The translations under genes were made by a program, and so were the position numbers. This document shows, one piece after another, positions 53,497 to 60,095 of a stretch of 64,000 bases of DNA. Origin of the DNA: Spirochaetia bacterium UBA5763 (lineage in GTDB: Bacteria > Spirochaetota > UBA4802 > UBA5550). The notes under the pieces were generated by a model. It was given only the letters and a program-made list of their open reading frames with translations, made no database searches and was not told the DNA's origin. How positions within the stretch are numbered: position 1 is the first letter of the stretch; every line of letters starts with the position of its first letter. The stretch is taken from assembly GCA_002418835.1 (NCBI GenBank), contig DIEX01000011.1, forward strand, positions 93,284-157,283, read 5' to 3'.

Positions 53497-53931
53497 TACC
53501 TTTCCCCCTTTCCGATAAGGCACATTATGCCGCGCGAGCTCCACATAATGTGTCCTTATCGTAAGTTGCAGGGCATTAAAGAATCAGGAATTTACACTGT
53601 CCGGCCCTGCAACGCGGGGTCAATTTCTGTTCGATAGAAACTCCACGGAACTCACCCCTTCATGATGCGGAGATATGGATAACCCATTTAAAGACCGCAT
53701 GAACTACAGACATCAATGAACCATCACCCCGGCTAAATTTCCTGTATCCGGGTTACCCACATCACCGCATCTTTACCACTGCGGCTGTATCCCTTGATTA
53801 ATCAATTGACATCAAAACACTATTATGCATTACTTCAGGAATCGGACTTATACTGATCTTTGAAAGAAATTTTTCCCTGCGTGTATACCGGAAAATCCGT
53901 GAACAGGGAACCGGGTCAAGCCAGAAGACAA
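53497..53931 (+). repeat. Long direct repeat R1 (435 bp)
   Basis: Starts with TACCTTTCCCCCTTTCCG and corresponds to R2 at 63469-64000 in the same orientation; much of it is identical by eye. It contains a 49-bp hairpin (53513-53561, CGATAAGG/CCTTATCG arms) and the 22-bp inverted repeat 53664-53771. It lies upstream of the second toxin-like module and, as in R2, ends in the same GGGTCAAGCCAGAAGAC stretch. No coding frame of note. It fills most of the 53450-53977 gene-free stretch. Confidence 0.8.
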
Positions 53932-53977
53932 GACAGGGAACCTTATAACTGACGGTTACTTCACAACTGACGGTAAG

Positions 53978-54991
53978 GTGAAGTACTGCATTGCAATAGA
54001 TAAATATGAAGACAAGATGGAGAACGGCGGACCACTCTCAGATGGTGAGAAGATGGTCTATTACGGAGCAAAGGCCTGGGTTGGTGACAAACTCGATAAA
54101 TCTCAGGAGAGTGAATATACCCAGTCTTTCGGAAATGTTCTTCATGACAATATATTAGATACATACAAAAACAGTGATAAAAAAAGCGTTAACAGTGACA
54201 TCAGGATTCTGAGCAGCCTTGATTCTGACCTTGCAGGTGATGTGAATAGTACTCTTGCGGGTGTACGGGTGGAAGAAGCAAACAGGCAGCAGCGCGCACT
54301 GAATTCGAGTTTGAGAGATGCGGAGATAAAACAAGGGAATGAGATTGCAAGTAATATAATCAGGATTGATCTCCCTTTAAATACAATGGGTCTTGAGAAT
54401 ACTGATCCAAACAGACTTGACGCAAGAATTTGCAGAGAAGTAAAAGCGATTTGCAACGAACAGGCTAAGGAGAACATGTCTGAAGCGAATAGAACTGGTG
54501 ATCCTATCGCAGGGGTAACTGGTTTATTATGGAAAGCTTTAGAAGTTGCATGGCCTAACAGTTTAAGTTTAGGTGATGTATCTACAGCATCGACTGGCGG
54601 GATAATAAAAAGAGAAATTCAGGGTGAAGCAAAAGCCGCAAGTCAAATTGAACAACAAATAATAAAAAATGAAGGTAAAAGAACATGGCAAGAAGCAGGT
54701 ATAACAATAGATGAAGCTACTCGTATTCAAAATGCTGCAAATAAAACCAATCAAGAAATAACAGTTGTTGGAAGCCGCGCTAGTGGTACTGCAACATCGA
54801 CTTCAGATTGGGATTATATAATGTCTGGTAATTCGAAACAAATACATTCAGTTAAAAATTCTGTACCAAGAGGCACGCAAGGTGGTGAAATTAACTCAAT
54901 GGGCAATGAAACTGGAATTGATATATGGTCTAATAAGAAAAATCCTGTAGATACTTCTTTACCTCATGTTATATTCGAGCCAAAAAAATAA
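53978..54991 (+). CDS. Orphan toxin-like module B with nucleotidyltransferase-like tip
   Basis: 337 residues by the GTG start at 53978, but the frame is open back to 53903, where it reads KPEDKTGNLITDGYF. It is therefore a 3' fragment of a larger gene fused to repeat R1. The first ~200 residues are polar and helical. The C-terminal ~100 residues contain ITVVGSRASGTATSTSDWDY, the G-S-x9-D-x-D signature of the nucleotidyltransferase fold seen in some toxins and antitoxins. AT-rich in the 3' half. It is followed after 2 nt by a small gene that may encode immunity. Toxin activity is inferred. Confidence 0.55.
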   Translation: MKYCIAIDKYEDKMENGGPLSDGEKMVYYGAKAWVGDKLDKSQESEYTQSFGNVLHDNILDTYKNSDKKSVNSDIRILSSLDSDLAGDVNSTLAGVRVEEANRQQRALNSSLRDAEIKQGNEIASNIIRIDLPLNTMGLENTDPNRLDARICREVKAICNEQAKENMSEANRTGDPIAGVTGLLWKALEVAWPNSLSLGDVSTASTGGIIKREIQGEAKAASQIEQQIIKNEGKRTWQEAGITIDEATRIQNAANKTNQEITVVGSRASGTATSTSDWDYIMSGNSKQIHSVKNSVPRGTQGGEINSMGNETGIDIWSNKKNPVDTSLPHVIFEPKK

Positions 54992-54993
54992 TT

Positions 54994-55491
54994 ATGATAG
55001 CTAATAATGTTAAATATTTAAAAGCACAAGAGCTATGGAATAATGAAAATTATTTACTCGCTGGGAAGGAATTATTTGAAAGTATAAGTGATGAAGAAAA
55101 AATAGTTTGGCTAACATCATTATTAAAAGAGATTCTTAAAATTTTTAATAATGAAGAATTAAGTAAATTAATAGATATATCAAAATCTCGAGAAAGTTGG
55201 GGAGATGCTCGGTTTTCTTTTGAAAAAATCAGAGAAATTAAATTAAAAACTGATGATATACTGTATATAGTAATATTTGACTTGATAGAAAATATCGCAA
55301 AAACTATTTATAATATGAGTAATCAATTACCAAAGTATGACTTAAATTCAAGTTGGAAAATTTCAAAGAACATTAAAGATATAATTACTAACAATAAAAG
55401 TAATGAAGAATTTGGTGATGAATTATTAAGAATTTATTGGTGTCTTAATGATAATGAAATCTCAGATGATACTGAGAAATTTATTTTTTAA
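54994..55491 (+). CDS. Small AT-rich protein, possible immunity partner of module B
   Basis: A 165-residue soluble protein with no signal peptide, strongly AT-rich codons, and an alpha-helical look (LWNNENYLLAGKELFESI; IFDLIENIAKTIYNMSNQL). It starts 2 nt after the toxin-like gene. It ends 60 nt before repeat copy 3. The arrangement (toxin module, then a small AT-rich gene, then the repeat) matches the 50519-52178 region. No family recognised. Confidence 0.6.
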   Translation: MIANNVKYLKAQELWNNENYLLAGKELFESISDEEKIVWLTSLLKEILKIFNNEELSKLIDISKSRESWGDARFSFEKIREIKLKTDDILYIVIFDLIENIAKTIYNMSNQLPKYDLNSSWKISKNIKDIITNNKSNEEFGDELLRIYWCLNDNEISDDTEKFIF

Positions 55492-55551
55492 TTTAAAGAG
55501 AAGTGCAATACGGGGGGCTTATTGCTGCCATTTGCAATAGTTCCGCATAAC

Positions 55552-55646
55552 GCATAATGGCTAAGCAGCCCGACGTCGCCGGGGATACATTAAGTTTCTG
55601 ACACAAAAAGTTGGCGATGTGCTTTAGCGAACGGGCTGCGACAATT
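55552..55646 (+). repeat. 95-bp hairpin repeat, copy 3
   Basis: By eye identical to copy 2 (52773-52867). Here the tail continues ATGCGGTGTGCGAGGG and GTGTGGAACAGG as in copy 1, then a hairpin terminator. Follows the small gene downstream of module B. Confidence 0.8.
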
Positions 55647-55685
55647 ATGCGGTGTGCGAGGGTGTGGAACAGGTTCAGGGAACGT

Positions 55686-55711
55686 GGAGTGTTTAGGGCA
55701 CTCCCTTTTTT
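55686..55711 (+). terminator. Intrinsic terminator after repeat copy 3
   Basis: GGAGTG and CACTCC pair around a 7-nt loop, followed by CTTTTTT. Plus-strand terminator of the module B unit, abutting the stop of the convergent membrane-protein gene (55716). Confidence 0.75.
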
Positions 55712-55715
55712 GTTT

Positions 55716-56330
55716 CTATTTCTTCGGCTTTGGTGGTTCCTTCGGGACATTGGGAACTTTTATCCCTTTTTCAAGCGGTACTCTAGGCTGCTGAGGCGGC
55801 TTGACTCCACTAAGCGGTTTTTCTGGTGTGCCTTTTTTGGTCATAAGTTCCTCCTTTAGTTCTATGGTTTTAATATTCTGGAATGCAAAGATGATGAATG
55901 TGGCAAAACCGAGGATGAGCAGAGCTATTGATGAAACATTCAGAATCCCTGTTGCAGTTGAGTGAGGGTTCCGGTCATCGCTCTTCTCTTCCTGCTCCTC
56001 AGGGAAGAATGATGCCTCAAGGATTTTGACCTGTCTTCTGCACGCGGCCTGTCCTGTGAGGAATGATATGAGCGTTGAGAGTGTGCTTAGTGAAAAGAGA
56101 GCCCACGCGGCGAAGAGCCAGTTTTCCGATCCTGTTTCTATGTTTTGAATTAATTTTATAAATGCCAGAGAAAGCCCCAGTGCACCGGATGAAATGGTGA
56201 GTATATATTTATCAAAAGTCTTTGCCTGCTCCTGCTCTGTGGAAATTAAGAGCTTTCTCTCCTCTGAATATATCTGGTATTTCAGCTTCTCGTAGTCATA
56301 GGAGTTGTCTGTACTTTTTACTTTAGGCAT
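55716..56330 (-). CDS. Four-helix membrane protein with proline-rich tail
   Basis: A 204-residue protein of unknown function. N-terminal ~40 residues are charged and helical (YQIYSEERKLLISTEQEQAKTF). Hydrophobic segments lie at ~44-62, 72-92 and 128-150, with a short loop after. The C-terminus is a Pro/Lys-rich segment (PKPPRVPLEKGIKVPN... PKPKK type), similar to the tail of the 36-residue peptide encoded just upstream. The overall shape (charged helical N-terminus, then membrane segments) recalls small membrane effectors, but this is not proven. Starts 9 nt after the stop of the 36-residue gene. Confidence 0.6.
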   Translation of the reverse strand: MPKVKSTDNSYDYEKLKYQIYSEERKLLISTEQEQAKTFDKYILTISSGALGLSLAFIKLIQNIETGSENWLFAAWALFSLSTLSTLISFLTGQAACRRQVKILEASFFPEEQEEKSDDRNPHSTATGILNVSSIALLILGFATFIIFAFQNIKTIELKEELMTKKGTPEKPLSGVKPPQQPRVPLEKGIKVPNVPKEPPKPKK

Positions 56331-56339
56331 TACAGGTTT

Positions 56340-56450
56340 TTATTTCTTTGGAGGTGTCGGGACTTTTGGAGATCTTGGAATCTGTACGCCATTTTGTTCT
56401 TTCCTTGTTGTGGGTTCTTTGCTATTTTTTTCTGAGTCAATCTTTGACAT
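56340..56450 (-). CDS. 36-residue small protein with Pro-rich tail
   Basis: Short open frame from ATG 56450 to the stop at 56340, with GGAGG 8 nt upstream. It is hydrophilic, starting MSKIDSEKNSKEP and ending IPRSPKVPTPPKK, close in style to the C-terminus of the downstream 204-residue membrane protein (VPNVPKEPPKPKK). It sits between the XRE regulator gene and the membrane-protein gene. The good ribosome binding site supports translation. Confidence 0.55.
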   Translation of the reverse strand: MSKIDSEKNSKEPTTRKEQNGVQIPRSPKVPTPPKK

Positions 56451-56475
56451 GAAATTTTCCTCCGACATTATATGG

Positions 56476-56826
56476 TCAGCTGACCATTTTTTTAATTTTA
56501 TCCTCATTGATGGCCATAGAGATTATACGTTTGATAAGCTCCCGCTTCTCCTCATCCATTTTATCAACCTCCTGGAACTGTGCAAAAAGCTCATTGTCAG
56601 AGATTTTAAGAGATGTTGAAGGGTCGTTCCTGTCGTCAAAGAGGAGGTAGTCAGTTGATACGTTGAAAAGCTTCGCGATCCTGATGAGCACCTGGGCGGT
56701 GGGTGAGGATAGATCCTTTTCATATCTTCCGACATGGCTTTCATGGACTTCGATTAATTCCGCCATCTGCTCCTGTGTGAGTTTCTTTCTTTTGCGTAGC
56801 TGCCTCAGTTTTTCGCCGAATGTCAT
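56476..56826 (-). CDS. XRE-family repressor
   Basis: A 116-residue phage-type regulator. The HTH is at ~5-60 (LRQLRKRKKLTQEQMAELIEVHESHVGRYEKD) with a C-terminal dimerisation helix (VDKMDEEKRELIKRIISMA). It is divergent from the TOPRIM-like/AAA+ gene, with an operator-like palindrome (56917-56956) between them. Likely switches the accessory element between silent and active states. First gene of a three-gene operon with the 36-residue peptide and the four-helix membrane protein. Confidence 0.85.
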   Translation of the reverse strand: MTFGEKLRQLRKRKKLTQEQMAELIEVHESHVGRYEKDLSSPTAQVLIRIAKLFNVSTDYLLFDDRNDPSTSLKISDNELFAQFQEVDKMDEEKRELIKRIISMAINEDKIKKMVS

Positions 56827-56916
56827 ATATATTCTCTCAGATATGCTGATTTTCTATAAATATATCCACATAATATGAGAATTTTTTAATAATACAACTA
56901 CTTTTTGGCTTGACAT

Positions 56917-56956
56917 GGCTATCATAAAAGATATATATCTATCATATTTGATAGCC
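56917..56956. promoter_or_regulatory. Operator-like palindrome in the divergent promoter region
   Basis: GGCTATCA (56917) and TGATAGCC (56949) are perfect 8-bp inverted arms. Between them lies the 12-bp palindrome AGATATATATCT (56929-56940). CTATCATA occurs twice 20 bp apart, which is about two helical turns. The GATAGC/GCTATC half-site also forms the perfect 18-bp palindrome at 62872-62889 in front of the HicAB genes. Confidence 0.5.
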
Positions 56957-56981
56957 GTAGTTTTAACATTTTTTTGCATAA

Positions 56982-57015
56982 AAAACCCCCTGCTTTTGGA
57001 GAAGCAGAGGGTTTT
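56982..57015. terminator. AT/GC hairpin upstream of the TOPRIM/AAA+ gene
   Basis: AAAACCC-CC-TGCTT and AAGCA-GA-GGGTTTT form a ~15-bp stem with a short loop, with T residues beyond it on the minus side. Possible terminator or leader hairpin. Confidence 0.5.
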
Positions 57016-57073
57016 GAAAAGACTGACCCGAAGGGAAAGCCTCTCCTTAACTTGATACTTAAAGAGAAGCTCT

Positions 57074-57108
57074 TCCCCTGAAGGTTGTCAACCTTAAATT
57101 AAAGGGGA
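57074..57108 (+). promoter_or_regulatory. Structured leader masking the ribosome binding site of the TOPRIM/AAA+ gene
   Basis: TCCCCT (57074-57079) can pair with AGGGGA (57103-57108) of the ribosome binding site. AAGGTTG/CAACCTT (57081-57095) forms a hairpin between them. The arrangement could hold translation down until opened. Based on base-pairing by eye only. Confidence 0.4.
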
Positions 57109-57114
57109 GAACCT

Positions 57115-59475
57115 ATGTCCCGCAGAGCAATAGAGGAGCTGTCAGGGAACTGGCAGAAGGGCCTGCTTTCATCAAAGAGCGCAGTGACCCTGCTAACAGA
57201 GAGATACCCCGGAATCACACCAGAACTTTTCACTGATCTTGAGATGGGCCTTGCATCTATCCCCCGCGCGGAGGATCTGCCAGAGGGTATATACTCATCC
57301 CTCAAGTCATTCGGGATCATGGACAATGACCTCACCGGCATGGTATCAATCCCCTTACGCAAAAAGAGCGGCGTAATCACAAACTTTCTATTTCTTAGCC
57401 TTAATGGAGACAATGACCGCATCATCAGAAGCGGTGGGATAATCCACAGCAAAGCATTGCCTGTATTTAAAAGGATAATCCTCACAGACAACCTGCCGGA
57501 CTTCTTCGCGTATATCGGAAAGGTGAAGCAGAACATCATACCAGTGATAGAGAGCGGGATGCCCGCAGACATTAAAGATGCCTTTATTCATCATGGCACA
57601 GAGGAGGTGATATACATCAATGAGTCGCCATACTTTGAGCATGTTAAAGATCATCTGTCGGGAACAGGTATCAGGGAGTACGCTGTCACACTACCCGAAG
57701 GGATGAGCCTGCTTGAATTCACAGCAAAATATTCAGCAAACAAGATCATATCCTTTATCGAAGCAGAGAAAGCAAAGAGGATAAAAGCTCAGGTTATATC
57801 CGGAGCATCAGAGAAGCCGACAGGCGGAGCCGGGACTCCCGGAGAGAAAAGAGAAACCTCTCCCGTCACTTCTGAAGATGAGCCGGAGAATGAAAATACA
57901 CCGGCAGAGTACCTCACAATGACCGAAGGCACAGGTGAGGTTATATTCACCGGCACTTCGACAAAGCTCAGTGCAAGCGCTGATCGCAAGTACCAGGTGC
58001 GGGGCTTTAACCGGGAAGGATTTGAAAAGGTGGTGCAGATCTGCCTCTTTGCTGATGACCGTGTATTCCCTGACAAGGTTGATCTGTCACGGAGCCAGGG
58101 GAGAATGAGATTTGCGAATATTGCAGCAGCAGAGTTTGAGATGAGCGTTGAAACAGTCAGGGACGACCTTGCATATATATACAGGAAGCTTGATGCCCTG
58201 CAGGACGAGAGGTTCAGGGAGAAGGCCGGTATCATTGAAAAGAACGTGCATATCTCAACACCTGAGGAGATCACAAAGGCAAAGAACAGGCTTAACAAGC
58301 GTGATTTACTCACAGAGATATTACAGAACGACTGCGAGAAGCTTGGATACATAGAGGAGCGGATAAACAAGATGTTATTCATGCTCTCAGGCGTGTCCCG
58401 CCTCACAGGTGAGCCGCTTTCGCTTCTTGATATATCACCGCCAGGCACGGGGAAGAGTTTCGGCATGAGCACAGTCATGGGGCTCATACCCCCTGACGGG
58501 GTGCTCAAATACTCAAGGCTCACACCCAATGCCCTGTACTACAAATCAGAGAACGACCTTAAAGGGAGGGTGCTGTTTATTGAGGAGATAGTGGGGATGG
58601 AGCATTCACTTGAAGCTCTGAGGATGTTAATCTCATCAGGTGAGCTTGCAGTGTCAGGGGTAGAGAAGGACGCACGCACAGGGCAGTTAAAGACCGTTGA
58701 GCGGAGGATTAGAGCTGACATACCCGTTGTGTCTACAGGTGTACGTGACATCTTTGATGAGGAGACACTCTCCCGCTTTATCCTCACATACAACGAGACA
58801 ACAGATGAGCACATGAAGCGGATAATGAAAGCCCAGGGACACAGGTATTCACTGGATGGTGAGAAGTTGAAGCTTGCTCGTGAAAGGATACAGGAGAGCC
58901 ACTGGCATATACAGAGATCCTTTGACCCGGAACTGCGGGTTATTAATCCCTTCCATGAAAAGGTACAGGTGAACCTCCGGCTCCCCATAGCCTCAAGGAA
59001 GAACATGCAGTATTTAAGGTTAATGCACAACATAGCATTCACCCGCCAGCATACAAGGGAGAAGAAAAGCGAGAAAGACCGCGCGGGGAACACCTTTTCA
59101 TATATCGAGGTGACGCGGGAGGATGTGCAGACAGCAAACGAGATAGCATCATACGTGTTCAGATACGCGGCAAGTGATTTAACACTTCGCCAGCAGGAGG
59201 CGTACAACGCCATACACAGGCACTGCGTTGACTCTGTAAAGGGGAAGAAGATCGGAGAGTATGAGTACAGGTTCTCACGCCGTGAGATACGTGAGAGGTA
59301 CGGCTGGGAAGCATCGGCAACAAAAAGACTGTTTGACGAACTGGAGAGGCTGGAGTACATAAGGAAAACAGGCGGCTCCGGCCAGGGTATGCGATACCTC
59401 TACCAGCTCATCACAATCGGTGAGCGGAAAGCTGAGGAGCTCATGCTTAACTTCATTGATCCTCTGAAAATCTGA
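57115..59475 (+). CDS. TOPRIM-like/AAA+ ATPase (primase-helicase type)
   Basis: A 786-residue protein. Residues ~100-190 include RIILTDNLPDFFAYIGKV with acidic positions resembling a TOPRIM core, weakly supported. A low-complexity linker occurs at ~235-265. The ATPase core has Walker A PPGTGKSF near 443, Walker B RVLFIEEI near 487, and SRFILTYNE near 553, an MCM-like arginine-finger segment. A winged-helix region is at the C-terminus (FSRREIRERYGWEASATKRLFDEL). Such proteins act in replication or DNA processing of mobile elements. It precedes the recombinase genes and follows the XRE gene divergently. Start ATG 57115 with AGGGGAG upstream. Confidence 0.65.
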   Translation: MSRRAIEELSGNWQKGLLSSKSAVTLLTERYPGITPELFTDLEMGLASIPRAEDLPEGIYSSLKSFGIMDNDLTGMVSIPLRKKSGVITNFLFLSLNGDNDRIIRSGGIIHSKALPVFKRIILTDNLPDFFAYIGKVKQNIIPVIESGMPADIKDAFIHHGTEEVIYINESPYFEHVKDHLSGTGIREYAVTLPEGMSLLEFTAKYSANKIISFIEAEKAKRIKAQVISGASEKPTGGAGTPGEKRETSPVTSEDEPENENTPAEYLTMTEGTGEVIFTGTSTKLSASADRKYQVRGFNREGFEKVVQICLFADDRVFPDKVDLSRSQGRMRFANIAAAEFEMSVETVRDDLAYIYRKLDALQDERFREKAGIIEKNVHISTPEEITKAKNRLNKRDLLTEILQNDCEKLGYIEERINKMLFMLSGVSRLTGEPLSLLDISPPGTGKSFGMSTVMGLIPPDGVLKYSRLTPNALYYKSENDLKGRVLFIEEIVGMEHSLEALRMLISSGELAVSGVEKDARTGQLKTVERRIRADIPVVSTGVRDIFDEETLSRFILTYNETTDEHMKRIMKAQGHRYSLDGEKLKLARERIQESHWHIQRSFDPELRVINPFHEKVQVNLRLPIASRKNMQYLRLMHNIAFTRQHTREKKSEKDRAGNTFSYIEVTREDVQTANEIASYVFRYAASDLTLRQQEAYNAIHRHCVDSVKGKKIGEYEYRFSRREIRERYGWEASATKRLFDELERLEYIRKTGGSGQGMRYLYQLITIGERKAEELMLNFIDPLKI

Positions 59476-59497
59476 ATGTATTTAAGGAAACTCTAAA

Positions 59498-59603
59498 GAA
59501 CTTGTTCAGCGGTGAATAAGTTTTGAACAAGTTCTGAACAGGTTGATCCCCTGATTGAATCAGGGTTAACGCCTAAAAAAGGCCAACTTGTTTATTTGTT
59601 CAC
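59498..59603. other. Repeat-rich region, iteron- or operator-like
   Basis: GAAC-N2-GTTC occurs as GAACTTGTTC (59498-59507) and GAACAAGTTC (59525-59534), followed by GAACAGGTT (59536) and a further AACTTGTTTATTTGTTCA (59585). CCCTGATT/AATCAGGG (59548-59564) is a perfect hairpin. Repeated short motifs beside a primase-like gene could be an origin or recombinase/regulator sites. No DnaA box searched. Confidence 0.4.
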
Positions 59604-59632
59604 GAAAAAGGTATATAGAGAAAATTTCACGC

Positions 59633-59680
59633 CCCCTCTGCCCTGACGGGCATCTCCCCCATAAAAGATGGGGGAGAGAA
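59633..59680 (+). repeat. GC-rich hairpin repeat, copy 2
   Basis: CCCCTCTGCCCTGACGGGC followed by CATCTCCCCCATAAAAG and ATGGGGG. Near copy of 50491-50537. It lies between the TOPRIM/AAA+ gene and the recombinase genes. Confidence 0.65.
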
Positions 59681-59692
59681 ATACTCCGGCTT

Positions 59693-59770
59693 CCTGCCTC
59701 TGTTTCAGCTTAAAAGCTGGGATGATGACAGGCGGCCATAGCCCCGTAAAAAGCAATCTACGGAGGCAGG
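59693..59770 (+). promoter_or_regulatory. Three-way-junction-like leader masking the recombinase operon RBS
   Basis: CCTGCCTC (59693) pairs with GAGGCAGG (59763), which contains the GGAGG ribosome binding site of the first recombinase-family gene. Inner hairpins CAGCTT/AAGCTG (59706-59719) and CCGTA/TACGG (59744-59763) fit within. The start codon follows at 59772. A cis-regulatory RNA is possible; it does not match a known class I recognise. Confidence 0.45.
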
Positions 59771-59771
59771 T

Positions 59772-60095
59772 ATGAACAGAGAATGGGCGGAAGCAGTGAG
59801 GCTGTACGTTGAGACAGAGGCTGAAGTTAAGGCAAACTCTATGAAGCTCTATACAACAATGGTGTTAGAGTACTTCGGGAAGTATCTCAATTCACAGAAG
59901 GGCGAAGGGTGGAAACCTTCTGACGTTACTAATGAGGACGTGGTCCGGTTCTACCTGGAGAGCCACGGGGACGGGGAATCTGACGCGGACAGGTATTTAT
60001 CTGAGATCAGAAGGTTCATGAAGTTTGTTAAAGTCCGGGAGGTCTACGGCAGTGACCCTGAGTGGAAGAATCTGTTTAAAGGGAGAGGTGAATAG
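59772..60095 (+). CDS. Tyrosine-recombinase N-terminal domain only
   Basis: A 107-residue protein that looks like the SAM-like core-binding (N-terminal) domain of a tyrosine recombinase: KANSMKLYTTMVLEYFGKYL, NEDVVRFYLESH and SEIRRFMKFVKV. The catalytic domain (R, K, HxxR, H/W, Y) is missing. It ends directly before the next recombinase gene (no gap). It may be a DNA-binding helper or a decayed paralogue. Confidence 0.65.
   Translation: MNREWAEAVRLYVETEAEVKANSMKLYTTMVLEYFGKYLNSQKGEGWKPSDVTNEDVVRFYLESHGDGESDADRYLSEIRRFMKFVKVREVYGSDPEWKNLFKGRGE

Noticed and set aside
53497..53976. Coding sequence in the R1 repeat
   Set aside because: Short frames are present but lack starts and are broken by stops; the repeat reads as non-coding structured DNA.
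52070..55646. Canonical integron with attC sites
   Set aside because: The 95-bp repeats fold like attC, but conserved RYYYAAC and GTTRRRY boxes are not maintained (only a 6/7 match in copy 3) and no IntI-type integrase is seen. Reported as non-canonical instead.
57115..59475. Open frames on the minus strand within the TOPRIM/AAA+ gene
   Set aside because: They are Ser/Leu-rich frames typical of the antisense side of a coding region, with no ribosome binding sites or domains.
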